A stretch of DNA of 64,000 nucleotides from Phyto melanocephala (taxonomy: Eukaryota; Arthropoda; Insecta; Diptera; Rhinophoridae), in the NCBI GenBank assembly GCA_941918925.1, contig OW799237.1, positions 11,699,201-11,763,200 on the forward strand. Reading direction: 5' to 3'. This document shows, piece by piece, positions 34,314 to 47,600 of the stretch. Both the position numbers and the translations under genes were made by a program. Numbering within the stretch: position 1 is the stretch's first letter; every line of letters starts with the position of its first letter. The notes under the pieces were generated by a model. That model was given only the letters and a program-made list of their open reading frames with translations. It was not told the DNA's origin and searched no databases.

Positions 34314-36559
34314 TTTTACAATAACTTTAATTTAAAAAGTTTGAATAAAATATGGTTACATAAAGGAAATTAATGCAATTTATTATATAATTTACTTTTT
34401 ACAATAATAATTACATTTTCTATCTTTAGTTATTTATTTTTTACTGATTTTACTTATTTGATTATACTGATTTCCAGCACAAAAAACTGCAAATAGCTAA
34501 ATAATAAAACAAATAAGCAAAAATATGATTCTTCCTTTCTCAGAGCAAAATATATGCTTCCAATTTGGGTAACTTCTGGATTACTTTGTAGTGAGCTTAA
34601 ATCTAGTTGATAAAAGCTAACTTAAAGTGATTTATTTTTGTAGTCGACTACTCTGTTGCTTATAGGGTAGTTATTGGCCTCTGCTCTACCATGCGTGTTC
34701 ATATGTATGTTGTTGAAATAATATTTTGTCATTGTTGCTGTTATTGTTTTTCCCTTCACTGTCTGTATATCTATCTCTGCAATGAAAATCAACAATAACT
34801 TTGTTAGCAACATTGTATAAACATTAATGTTGTTATCGTTGTTATTGCTGTTTATATTATTCTATTTGTTGTTTTAGTCATTGCTGTTGTTACAAATGAT
34901 GCATTGTTAAACATTTTAAACAGAAATTTGTATTTTAAGCCAAGAACCTACGACGGCAGCATAATAAACACAAAAAAAAAACAAAAGCGGCAACAAATGG
35001 CTACTGAAAATGGTTGTTATTACAAAAAAAGGACGTGAGTAGGTGGGTTTGTGTGTATGTGACTTGGAAAATGTCGTGTCTTAAATAAAATGAAGTATAT
35101 GTTTAGGGATGTGGTTTTATGTGAGGGGTTGTCTGTAAGCATGTGTGTATGCGAGTATTGCCTAACTCTCTGTATATACAGTTATTTATCATCATGAAAT
35201 ATAAACATTTTAAAACATTTTATCATTGTTATTTGCTACTAATGAATGTTACACATACAGTCAGTAGAATAAAACACACACGCAGGTACTTACTATTTAG
35301 CACACATGTGTACGTACATTAACTCATACTTGCTTTTTATACCAGACATTCTATAATATTTTATATTATTAAAAAAATTGTACTTTTGTCAAAAATTATG
35401 TGTCTCTAACGCTACAGTTGATTTTATGGTATTAATAGCACAATTTTGGAAAAATTTTAAGAATCTATGTTAGAAGTTCTTTATTATTCCCCCTTTTATA
35501 TACGTTTAGCAATTTTTGGGACATTGGAGATTTTTCGCCTTTTTTTGGGAATTTATATAATATATGTTTTTTGACTTTAACCAACAAAATTTTCAGTTAT
35601 AAAAATTATTTTTGCCAAAAATCCAAGAAATATTTTTGGGTATTTTTTTCATATTTTTTAGGAATTCATTTTTTTGCACTCTTTTATTTAATTATGTGTA
35701 GTTAGTGATTGGATAAACTGTTTTAAGCTAGTTATTGTACTTTTTGTTTAAAACCTTTAATTTATTTTTATTTTATCTCTTTCTGCTTAAACTAACACCA
35801 AAATTGCCTCAGAAATAATAAGTCTTCTTATTAAAATAGATTATAGTTATATTCTTTTCAAAAATTTTCTAAATCATTACCCTAATTTTGCAACAAAAAA
35901 GGCAAACTACATGTCGCCAGTGTGCATCTTATATGGTACGGCAAAAAGGAACTTTTAAAACTATCAATCATGAATTTTGACCATGACAGTTCTACTTATA
36001 CGTTACAACATACATACGTACAAATATTAAAAAAAATAACTAGAAAAAAAGTTAAAAGCCCTTTGGTTATATAAAATAACTTTAAAAAAATTTTCAAAAT
36101 ACCATACATGGTTAAGTCTTGTTGAAGTGAATGAATGACTGAGAGAGCGAACGAACGAACTGACTGACTCATAACTAACTTGACTTGACCAAAAAAGAAA
36201 CTACATGGAATTGGAATTGTTTAAGCATTTTAACGCTAATTTAAGATGCACATTTGTAACGCAATTGTGCTTTCAAGTCATACAACCAAGCTTTGTTTGT
36301 GCTCTTTGTTAATTTCTATTTTTTTTTTCTCTTGTTTTCATTTGAAATGGTCTAAAATATTTGATAATGCAATTGGTTGCAATGAATTGTTTAGATCAGC
36401 AGAATCCAAATTTTTTGTGAAGGAAACTGTATGCTTAAAAATAATTTAACTTAATGAAATATTCCAAAAAGATTTCTACAAGGATAAAATGTTGCAAAAA
36501 TTTATCTTGAAAAGAAAACTATAGTCAACAATTTTTTTATAAAGTAAGAAATTTTTTAA
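34314..36559. other. Gene-free stretch
   Basis: Contains a GTGTGTATG-rich part (about 35040-35160) and GAACGAAC/GACTGACT runs near 36145-36170. No coding region recognised. Confidence 0.4.
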
Positions 36560-38460
36560 ACAATTTTTAAAATTTTTAAAATTTATTCAAAATTTTTTTT
36601 AAATACATCGAAAACTTAATAAAAAATTTATTAAAATGTTTAAAAAAAAAATTTATTGACAAAAATATATTTTGATTATTATTAAAAAAAAAATACATAT
36701 CAAGAATACTTTGAATAAAAAAAATTAATGAAAAAGTTCGTTGATAATTTTTTTAAGTTTATCAATGAATTTTTGTTTAAGAAAAAAATTTGAAACCGAA
36801 ATATTTTTCGAAAAATTTACAAAAAAAAAAAATTAATAAAAAATGTTTAGAACGAAAAATTTATAAAAAATATTCTGTGAAGAAACTAAAAGAAAAAAAT
36901 TGAAAATAAATTTACATTGAAAATTTATTTTATAAATATTAAAACAATTAATTAAATTGAAAAAATATATGAAAACTTCCATTGAGAATATTTTTTAAAT
37001 TGTTTAATATATTTTTTGAGGGAAAAAAATTTAAAAACAAAAAATAAATATTTTTGAAATTTTTTATAAAAACTATCTGGAACAAAACTCTTATAAAAAA
37101 TTTCCTGCCAGGAAAGTAAAAGAAAAAATTTCTAAATAAGTTAACATAGAAAATTTATTTTATAAAAACTAAAGAAACTAAAAATATATGAAATTAATAA
37201 GTTTGTTGAGAAAATTTTTTAAATATATATATTAAAATATTTTTAAAGAAAAAAATTTTAAACAGAAAATAAATATTATTCGAAAATTTTTTATTTTTTT
37301 TTTAAATTTTATTGTCGAACTTTAAATGTTTTAAAGACTTTATTATTTTCATTCTGGCTCTAGTTCATTATAAATTATTCGAAAATTTTAATAAAAAAAA
37401 ATAACAAAATCGTGTGGAACGAGAAATTTATAACAAACTAGCCGCCCGGGACGTGCTTCGCTACGTATCAAGCGAAATAAAAAAAAAATTATGTTAAACA
37501 TTAAATTCATTTATTCAAAAAGAATATTTTATTAATTGCTAGCATTTTATCACCTTGGAAAACCAAAAAAGTGCCATTAGCTTTTTAGAATCTTTGTGAA
37601 TTTTTGTGCTATATGCATTAGGTCCGAAGATACAATATTACTGATTTTACCCGTTTTTAGCCCTTGTCCCCCTAAATTCCAAAATTTCGAAAAAGTACAA
37701 AATTCGTTATAGATTGTTTTAAGGAGAGCAAAACTATGTTTTTACTTTTTTCCTGTTGCTATCCCTCTCAAAGATAAATGCTGTTCAAAAATGTACAAAA
37801 ATTAAATTTTTACCCGTTTTATCCCCTTAAAACTTAAAATTCCCAAAAAGTACCAGACAACTATCCAATTATTTTTAACAGGCTCTTTGGTCCTCTCTGA
37901 ATTTTTGTGATATCTTTATGAAGACCGGTGATACTGAGTTAGCGATTTTACCCTTATTTACCCCTAAGGCACTCGACGGATTTTGTGCAAACTTCAAATA
38001 AACCATCTACTGAATAGTTCGAACAAAGCCTAAACATTTGTTTTGGTTATGTGAGCCTGTTCTTGAGTTATAAAATTACAACAAAAAGTGAAATTGATTT
38101 TTATACATATAGATTTTCTGGAAAGAAACTAATAGAAAAAGTTGAAAATAAATTTACATTGAAACTTTATTTTATAAAAATTAAACAAATTAATAAATTA
38201 AAAAAAAAACAAAAATATGAAAAACTTTGTTCAGAATATTTTTTAAATTTATTAAAATATTTTTGTTAAAGAAAAAAATGTTAAGCAAAAAATAAATATT
38301 TTTCGAAAGTTGTAATAAAAAATTAATAAGAATTGATTTGAAGGAAAAATCTATAAAAAAAATTATAGAAAGAAACTAATGGAAGAAAAAATTAAAATAA
38401 GTTTAAATAGAAAATTTATTTATTAAAAATTAATAAATTTTTTAAAATAATTAATGAAAG
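36560..38460 (+). repeat. Diverged tandem repeat, units of about 240 bp, split by a Helitron
   Basis: The phrase GAAACTAA-AGAAAAA then AAATTTAC-T-GAAAATTTATTTTATAAA recurs at about 36885, 37113, 38122 and 38371. It is followed each time by GAGAATATTTTTTAAATT and AAATAAATATTTTTCGAAA. Spacing is 230-250 bp once the 676-bp Helitron is removed, apart from about 80 extra bases near 37300-37380. A-rich on this strand, no coding sense. Confidence 0.7.
37438..38113 (-). mobile_element. Non-autonomous Helitron 3
   Basis: Minus strand begins A|TCTATATGTATAAAAATC (38113) and ends CGTCCCGGGCGGCTAG|T (37438). Joining the flanks gives AACAA|ATTTTCTGGAAAG, which matches the uninterrupted sequence in neighbouring tandem units. 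So insertion was between A and T with no target duplication, as Helitrons do. It lacks the clear minisatellite of the other two but has repeated TTTACCC(G/C)TTTT words. Confidence 0.75.
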
Positions 38461-41400
38461 TTTTCGTTACGGAGAAATTAAAAAAAAAAGAATGAGAAAT
38501 TTTTTTAAAAATTTATCAAAGAAAAAATAATAAAGGGGATTTTTTTTATATTAGAAATTAAACTAAACTAAAAATTTCTTCCATCTTTTTATTAATATTT
38601 TTTCTTGTTATTTTGCTTAATATCATTTTTTTTTCTTAAAAAAATAATTATATCATATAAATGTAATTAATTAAATACTATTAATTAATTATTATAGAAT
38701 TTACTTTTATGAGAAAAAATATTTCAAAATAGAAAAATAAGCGAATTGGTCAAATATTCTTTAAAAGAAATAAAGATGATGGAATAAAATTAACGAATTT
38801 TTGGAAACAAATTCCTTAAATAAAATTTTACGAAAATTCCACTAACAATGAAAACAAGAAAAAATTTAAAAATGTGAAAAAATGTGCTAAGGTTTATTGA
38901 AATTTATTGACTTTTTGTTCAAGAATTATTTTCTATAGACAAAAACTTAATTTAAATATTATGGATTATTTTGAAAAAATTAAAAAAATAAAAATTTGGA
39001 ATATTTGGTAAAATTAAAAAAAAAAGTTAGAAAATAAATGAACGAATAAATAACATTACGAATTAAATTTAAAAATGCAAAATTTATCAAATTTTTAAAA
39101 ATTGATTTCAGGTTAAAAATGAGATTACTTACAAATTTTTTAAAAATAGTTTTCTACACTCAATTATATTCGTGAGGGAATAATTTTATTTAAAATATTT
39201 TAATAAAAGCAAAATCGAAATACATTTTAAGAGAAAACAAAAGCTTTAAAAGATTAATATTTTTCAGAAAATTTTATAAAAATTCAAACTTTATCAAAAG
39301 TTTATCAAAATGAAAAAATTAATAAAAATTATTTAAATATTAATTTGTTTAATTTATTTCAAGAAATTGTTTTTATATAATAAAAAAAGATTATGATTTT
39401 TTTTTTCATTTCTATGGAAATTTATCTACATAAGTTGATGAACACTGTTTTACATATTGGATAGTTGTCCGGCCCCCATTTCTTTTTTTCTCTTTGTGCC
39501 AGCTAATAGCTGCCTGTTCTTTATATTTGTTTGACTGTTGGCTTTTGTGGTTTTCTTTTTTTATTTATTTTTTTTATAATGGTTTATTTACATCAAGGCA
39601 CAAAGATTAAGCAAATTATAATAGATCAGAGCAGACTAACCAAAGAAAACGCATTAAAGATATAAGTACGGTAATTGGAAACAAATAATTTTGAACACGT
39701 ATAAAAGTGCTTTGAAGCGTGAGGGAGTACAACCCAGCAAACGATGTTTAAAGAAAACATTTGGAGCAAATTAAAAAAAATTTTAGAATGAGAAAAATGT
39801 TTAAAAATTTTTAAGAAAATATTCTAATATTATTTATTAATTTTTCTTTGGAAAAAACTTTTTTGAATTTTTGTGTAAAATTTAAGTTTTTTTTTTCGAA
39901 AATTGTAAAAAAAAATTTAAGAAAAAAAAATAATAAATCCTTAAATAAGAGATCTTAATACAATACAAATATATTTCCTGGCAGCTTTTTTAAAATTAAT
40001 TTTGCTGTTAACAAAGCTGTTATGGCACAGAAGTATATTTCAGTTTTTAAAAAATCTTATTAAATATTCTGACTTTTTCCTTTATTGCTCTCTAAAACGA
40101 GAATAAAAGAAATCACTGGAAGATATCAAACAATCGTTTTGTAAACTTTTTCTGTTCGTCTACCAAAAATCTATAACCCTGAACAACAACAACATATATT
40201 TACAAACAAACAAAAAATACTTACTATTCCTTAGTATGATTGTTTGATGATGATGATTGATTACAAACGTATATTTTGATCGACAGACATATTCTGGCCT
40301 AAACCACAATATACCAACATCTACTCATCGTCATCATCCTCAACATCAATGCCAAAACAAAACACAATAACTCTCTGTACCTCTCATTCGTCATAAAAAC
40401 CATAACAAAAGTCATGAATTTTATTTATTTACAATTGTTAAAATGATGAAGTCGAAAAAAAACCCCATTATATGCTGGCAAACTTAAAATCAAACAAGAA
40501 AAAAAAGTGAAGTTTAAAAGAAGAAAGAATTCTTCATTATAACACAAACATGAAATCTAAATCACAGATAAAAATTACTTTGTGTACAGACGTACATGCA
40601 TACGTATGTACGTACGAAAGAGTATTGTTTTGTTGTGGGCTGTCAAATGGGAACAAAAAAATTATTTCTCCGTTTTTAGGCTCCTTCAATCACATACACG
40701 TTTCTTGTTCACAATAAAATTCCAAAATATGATTTCTCTTAGCAGTTCAATACTTTATTGTAGGCTTCTTTAAAATTTTTTTATTTGTTTATTGTTTTAA
40801 TTTCTTGCTTGATGAGGGTGAACTTTTGCTTTGATTTAAAGATTGAAATCTTTCGAGTGAATAAAAGCTTCCAATAAAGCAGTTTTTAATGTCAGTTAAT
40901 ATTTGATTATCATAAGCAAGCAATTAATGGTTTTAAAACAATACAAAGAGCACTTTCGTTGCAATAACAGAAAAAAGGTTTTTAACAAAGATAAATACAA
41001 GGAAATCATATTTTTTTTTTTTTTTTGATTTGAATTTCTATTTAATATGATAATTTAGGTAGAAAGCTATTTTATTATTAGGCATGACACAGAGATAAAA
41101 TACGCTCAGAAGTGGTTTTTAATTCACCTTTTTCTTTTTTAAAAAATGTAAAATGAAAATTGAAGGAACCTTTATTTACTTCAGCTTTAGTGGTGCATAC
41201 TTCTAGGGGCGTCAAAAGAATATTTGTTCCTCAAGCTTTGTGTTGAAAAAATGTGGCACTTAAAAGGATGCTATTATTTGTGTTGAAAAATAAAAATTAC
41301 ACAATGCACGAAGTGTGAAGAATGTGAAACAAAAACAATCGAAATGAAAAGTATGAAATTTAAATTATTCCAATCGGAATGTGCAATATATTTTATCGTG

Positions 41401-41870
41401 ATGAATGTTCGCATAAAACTATTAAAAATAACCAAAATCAATAATATAAGGTATGAGCAGCAGTTCGAAAATTCCGTACAAAAAATAGGGATGCTTAACA
41501 TATTTAGAGAGACTCTGTCAATTGTTAATTCAGAAAGCAATAATCGTGTTAGGAATGAGCAACAGTTAGTGAATTTCGTTCGAAGCCAGTTCGAAATATT
41601 TCTTAAAATTTAATGAGAGTAAAGAGGGGTATTAAAATGTTCCAGGAAGGTAGACCGATTGTGGATTCCAAAAGCAGTTGTCGTTTACAGAAAACATTGC
41701 AATAAAAATTTTCTATTAGAAAGTTTACAAATATTTATTATTTAAAAAATTTAAAAATTTTTTGTTCTCATTATCATTAAAGAAAAATTAAAAATTATTT
41801 TTAAGAAAAACTATTTAAGTAAAAGTTAAAGCTAAAAATTTTAATATCCACAACAAATTTTAATGATACT
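38461..41870. other. Gene-free AT-rich stretch
   Basis: Very A-rich to about 39400. A TATAAAAG word at about 39700 resembles a TATA box but has no gene after it. The 41344-41613 open frame and its antisense partner have no recognisable domain. Confidence 0.4.
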
Positions 41871-41872
41871 TT

Positions 41873-42062
41873 GCATACCCTTCACACAAAAGTGAAAAAC
41901 GATATACATACATACACTCCGGTTTATCGATTTAAAGGTACTAAAAATTCCATTTTCAGAATCCTGTATCTTTTGCAATTTTTAACCGTCCGTATGTCCG
42001 TATGTCCGTCTGTCCTTCTGTCCTTCTGTCCGTCTGTCCTTCTGTCCGTGTGTATGTTGAAG
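41873..42062 (+). repeat. Fragment of the TATACCCTTCAC / GTCCGTCTGTCC family
   Basis: CATACCCTTCACAC, then after about 100 bp a run of TCCGTATG/TCCGTCTG/TCCTTCTG octamers (about 41987-42050) ending GTGTGTATGTTGAAGTCA, as in the palindrome arm. Confidence 0.65.
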
Positions 42063-43154
42063 TCATGACTTTGAAAGTCATCATGAAAATTAAAATTTAT
42101 ATAAGTGAAAATTGGACCGAAAAAATTTTTTTAATTAAAAATTTTTGATCGCATAATTAAATAATATAAACTTTTAACGAAAATTTCATTTAAAAAAATT
42201 AAAAAAAAATGTTTGAAAAGATACAAAATTAATTTAAACTATATTAAGGCTTAAGGTAATTTTTTCTAAATTTTTGTACGTTAAAATATATATAAAAATA
42301 TACGAGTAAATACGAACTTAAATTAACAAAAAATTTTTATTAAATTTTAAAGAAAAGTTATCAGAAGGTTTTTGTAAATTTCACATTTTACAAATATTTT
42401 TTTTACAATTCTTCACACTCCCACCAACTTCTCAAAGAAAAAAAAAATACATTATGTCACGCATATTTTCTATACATCTTAACTAAGCTCCAGCTCTTTA
42501 TTATTTGAGGCTTTATCTCAAAATAAATTCACATAAAAACGTCTAAAACTCATTTCTTAAAAGTCTTCATCATCAAATACCAAAGGAAAACACCAACAAT
42601 TTTTACGACACTTCTTAAAAGGGCAACTGCCAAAGATGAATGCCATCTCACCTTAAGAATTGCTAGTTTTATTTATGAGTGGAATTTATTTAAATTAGAG
42701 CTGCATTAACCGTAGTAAATACAAACGAAAATATGTATCTTAACAAGAAATAGGAGAAAAAGCGTCAGTGAACGAACGTCTTTAATGGTTCGTCTAAAGA
42801 AATATCATGTGGAAAAGTTTCGTTAGTATGTCAACAATGAAATGTTAAATGAATAGTTAAAGAGGGAGCAAAGTTTTCGGGGGATAAAAGTAATTTGTGT
42901 TTTTGTGGCTTTTTGGGGAATCTAAAATGTTAATTTCAAATTTTAAAGAAATTTTTTGTTTAATTTTAATGTTAAGAGAAAAACGTCTACAAAATGTATA
43001 TTAAAGTGGATTACAATTCTATGCAGACAATTTAATATTTGAAATGTTTATGTGTATTTAGGTGTATTGGTTGCAAAGACTAGATTATTTTAGAAAAGGT
43101 GTTGATATCAAATTTTTAATTTACTTATAAAACTTTTTATTATTAAAATTTTAT
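42063..43154. other. Gene-free stretch
   Basis: AT-rich. No gene or bounded repeat recognised. Confidence 0.35.
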
Positions 43155-43640
43155 TATGGTGTTGAAAAAGATCCAAAAACTTCCATTCGTCATCGTTTGC
43201 AGCAATGAAACATCAAACGATCCACATTATTTAATATTTTGCATCGTTATCTCCTTTTCAAAGGCTTGTTAGATCCAGTTGACTCAAGAATTAAGAGCAG
43301 CTGACCACGAAATACGTCGATCATTCGTTCTTGGGCCATAGAAAACCAAGAAGAAAACGAAAATTTTTTAAAACTAAATAATTTTGACCGACAAAGCCCA
43401 TTTTCAACTCAATGGCTACGTCAAAAAGCAGAATGCTGCATTTGGGATAAACAGAATAAAAAAGTTATCTAAAAACAACAATTATATCTACAAAAAGTTA
43501 CGGTCTGGTGGGGTTTGTGATCAGGAATAATCATCGGACCATATTTCAACGAAAACGCAAATGGAACGGAGATTACGGTCAGTGGAAATCACTTGTGGGG
43601 CTTTTAAAATTTTTACAAATAATCCCACGACAGTTTAAAG
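43155..43640 (+). pseudogene. Tc1/mariner-superfamily transposase pseudogene
   Basis: Readable pieces in order are EKDPKTSIRHRLQQ and NIKRSTLFNILHR (helix-turn-helix region), then LRAADHEIRRSFV, then FSTQWLRQKAECCIWDKQNKKVI. Last come LQKVTVWWGL and SGIIIGPYFNENANGTEITV, all on the plus strand in shifting frames with several stops. The order matches insect transposases that read DEAHF-LNGYVNKQNCRIW and KVTVWCG--GIIGPYFFE. The C-terminal third, with the last catalytic acid, is not recognisable. A TTTCGACACCC end-like word at 43877-43887 may be the right terminus. Not functional. Confidence 0.75.
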
Positions 43641-44353
43641 TTTTAAAAATACCATTGTCGAGCATATATTTACCATTGTCAGTTTATTAAAAAAAGTGTT
43701 TGAGATTTTTGATAAAATATTGAATGCCTGCTGACACAGTTGGGTTTTCACTTAACCTTCATAATTTATAATTTTTTGACCGGAACCTATTTGTAATAAA
43801 CTAAAATAAAAATATTTTTAATTTCCTAAAAACAAAAACTTTTTTTATTTAAATTAAAATGATTTTTAAATTTCGACACCCTTTATTAGTTAAAATTTTG
43901 TTCATGAAAATTATTGTTAAAATTAAAAAAAAAAAAATTTTAAATTTTTCATAAAATTTTCGGTTAAAAAAATATTGAATTGTTCTAATATAAAATATTC
44001 TGTTTTATTTTAAAAATAATTTCCTTAAATTTTTTTATAGGGAAAAATTTTTGTTGAAATATTTTTCTTGCGGAGATTTTTAAATTAAATTTTCTTTTTT
44101 GGAATTGAAAAAAAAAAAAGAGTTTACATTAGCATCGAATTTTAAGAGAAAAAAGAATTATAATTTTTCAATTTAATTTTTTTCTTTAAATAAAATTTTT
44201 TAATCAAATTTTTACCTAAAAAAAATGTTGTTTATTTTTTACTTTAAAAAGCGTTCCGATAGATTTTATTTATTTTCCAATAGTTCGATTCGACGAGGTG
44301 TAACCTAAATGTACTAAAATGAAGCGTAACCATCCGGGTTTAATAAAAAAATA

Positions 44354-44672
44354 TTTACTGTATTCACAAGGTGTCCTAACATGTCATATTGTCATAATGT
44401 TTAAAGTAGAAATTGTCCTAAAATAATACTACTGTGTGTGGTATGTTTATTGTGCTGTCATAACTATTCAGATACCTGCGGCGATTGGCTAAGTAACTGC
44501 TAAACCGAGTCGTCTGTAAAAATTGTAAGTCAACACCTCCGATATTTGCTTGTTGCAAAATCGGCGATTTAAATTTTTATATTACACTCAGTTGTAAAGG
44601 GTCGTTCATAACAGCCGATATTTTTATATTATTATTTTACAACATTTGAATTTAAGACACCTTGTAAATGAA
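44354..44672. mobile_element. GTGAATTCAC-type MITE, second copy
   Basis: Left TGTATTCACAAGGTGTCCT and inverted right end AAGACACCTTGTAAATG pair imperfectly. TGTCATATTGTCATAATGTT follows the left end as in the other copies. The interior differs from them. Confidence 0.55.
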
Positions 44673-47600
44673 TATATGAAATGAATGCAGTAATTGTAAA
44701 ATCTTTCTTTTTTTATACAAAAATAAAATTTTTTATTCTAATAATTCAAAATCAATAATATTTCGAACTTTTTATATACATTTTATTATAAGCTCAAGCC
44801 GTAATAAATGATTTGTAATAATTTGTCTTTAGTTTTTTTTTCGAGTGTGTGGCAAATTTCCTTGAGCAAATTTTGTTTATAAAAAAAAGTTTTAGAATCC
44901 CTGTTATTACTATTAATATTACAAACATGTGAAGGTATTTTTCAACATTTAAAAAAAAAAAGATTTTAAAATTGTTGCATTAATGAGACAAAAGCTACTA
45001 TTTAAATATCATACCAAATGACTCTCTTAGTGACTCATGACCTTTTTTTATCTGCCAAAAATACTATTGTTCGCCTCTTTGTGATGCCCTTTTTAGTACG
45101 AGTTTATCAGAAAAAAATTAACTTCCTGTTTTTATTATTCTATTTGTTGACTTCAAATTTAAAAGTTTAACAAAAATGTTAATATACCATAATCAAGAAT
45201 TTTTATCTAAAATTTCCTAAGAATATCCTACAACGTTTAAGGTTGGGCTTTAAAAATTTGCCAAGAGACTTAATGTTTCTTTTTTTTTTCATGCTCGCTT
45301 GGCGGTTAATTTGATATTTATTTATCTTATTCAATGTTAAAGATTAATTTACTGATTTCAGCACAAACGCACACAGGCTGGTATACAAGACACTGTGTTA
45401 GGCATAACAATGGGTTAGCAAATGTATTAAATGGTTAACTTATTAAGGTACTTTTTATAGCAAAAGCAATTTTTTTTATTATTGTTGTTCTTAATGTAGC
45501 TTTAAGACAGCCATATAAAAAAGGGTTGTAGCTACCCAAAGATATATAAGTATTAACTTCTCCTTTTTACCTACAAGTTTAATTTTAAGTTATTTAAGTT
45601 GTAGTTATAAGGCCTTTTTCGTATCTTCTTTGCTACATCAGAAGTTAACAAAGTACTATTACTATTAAATTGTGGAGGTTGTTTGTAGTTACAAACAATT
45701 TAATACCAATTGAGTTTGATTACCGCCAAAAAAAAAAAGTGTAGTTGCATTGTTGTATACTAAGTAGTTAAGGTAATCGTCGATGAAGACAAAAGAGTAG
45801 TCATGGTTTGGCGAAGGTGATTGCCGCTCTGCCTAGAGTTGGCTAAAGTATTTTCTACTGTTTTCTTCTACTGCTACTTTTTTGAGTTTTTAGGCTTCTA
45901 GTACGCCCCTATAAATGGTAAATGTTGAAATAAGAAAAAGAAATCGTTTAAATAGACTTCTAAGTTTGGAAATTAAATAATCCTTTAAACATCAAAAGTA
46001 AGACTAAAGTGTTCAAAGGTTAACTAATTAATTAAAATAAAAATTTTTTAAAAGCTCCGCAAAAAGCTATTTTGAAAGCTTTATAAAAACCTGGTATATT
46101 TTTTTTAATATAAACAAGCTTTAAAAATTTTTTTGTAAGCCTTTTCTAAAGCTTAAATTAATTAATTTTATTAAGATTCTAATGCATTTTTATTTAGTTT
46201 AACGTTTTAAAAAGTACGAGTGTTAACTTGGTTTATTTTCCTTCCTTTAACATTTTCTGTGGTTCACAAAACTCATATTTACTGTAAAAAACTTACTCAT
46301 TTCAGTAAGCTTACGAGAAAAAAGCTTTTTTACAATAAAAAGAATTGTCAATAGTTGTTTTATGTATTGAGCTTATATTGAGGTGATGTCAACTATTGAT
46401 ATAAATAAAAAAGAACGAAAACATTTATTTAAAAAAAGTTTCCTTAAAAGAAACTTTAAACTAAACATCGTATTAGAAGGCTTTCCTTTAATATTTTTGT
46501 AGTAAATAATATATTAATAAAAGACTTTAAATCAAATATTATTTATAAAGTTTTTTTTCAAAAAGCTTTCAAAATAGCTTTTGAGAAAATTATTTCCAAG
46601 AAAAGCTTTAATGTAATAATAGTATAATGTTTTTTTTATCTCAAATGCTATACCTTTTATAATTAGAAAAGCTTTTTCCCAGGAAATGCTTTTAATAATG
46701 TTTTCCTGTTCAAATGCTGCCTTTAAGCTTTTGTTGTAAAAATGCATTCTAGGTAATAGAAAAAGCTCATAAAGAAGTTTTAACAAAAGGCTATACTACT
46801 TTCCTGCCTGGCTTAAAAGTTTAATTTTACTTTTCATCCAAACGAATATTTATTAATTTGTGTAGAATATTTTCCTCCTCTATTTCGTAATAGTGAATGT
46901 TTTTTGGTAAGAAAAAAATCAACGACATAGAAACTATAAATAAACGTTGCCTTTAACAGAAGCTTAAAAACATCTGTAAGGCAATGAAAGACCTTTTCTA
47001 TTTATGTGTTGTGCTTTTACTGGTATCGGCGAGTATGTAGGCAATGGCAGTAAGTTTTCTATTCCGGCTGCTGGTTGTTGTACAAAAATATATGTTTAAG
47101 GTATTTTTGGTGAATATTATTTTTGTTTGTTTGTGTGAGCTTAAGTGTGTTTATATTTTATGTTATCATATGTTGTTTTATGGTATTTGTTATTGTTGTT
47201 TTTCTTGTTGTTGTTAGATTTTTAGCTATTGATAACGCTTAAAACGTTTTATTTTTATTATTATGACCATTTATTATGTTGTGGGTATTTTTATCAAAAA
47301 ACCTTTATACAACTTGTACTATTTTCTGTCGAGCTAAGAAAAAGAATTATCTCTTCTGTTTTCTTAACAAAAATGCCTTATACTCACTACCGGCATACAA
47401 ACACATACTCACACACACATATAAAATGCTGTCTAAAATGTTTTAGCTTGAGGTTAATTTGAAGCCTCCTCTATATTTATATGTTTCATTAGATGTTGAA
47501 ATTATCTAATCGTTTTATTGATTATTTGTATTTTTTTTTTAAGTTGTTGTATTTCATTTGGGGGAAATTTGAAGGGAAACAATGCAGCAAAAATTATTTA

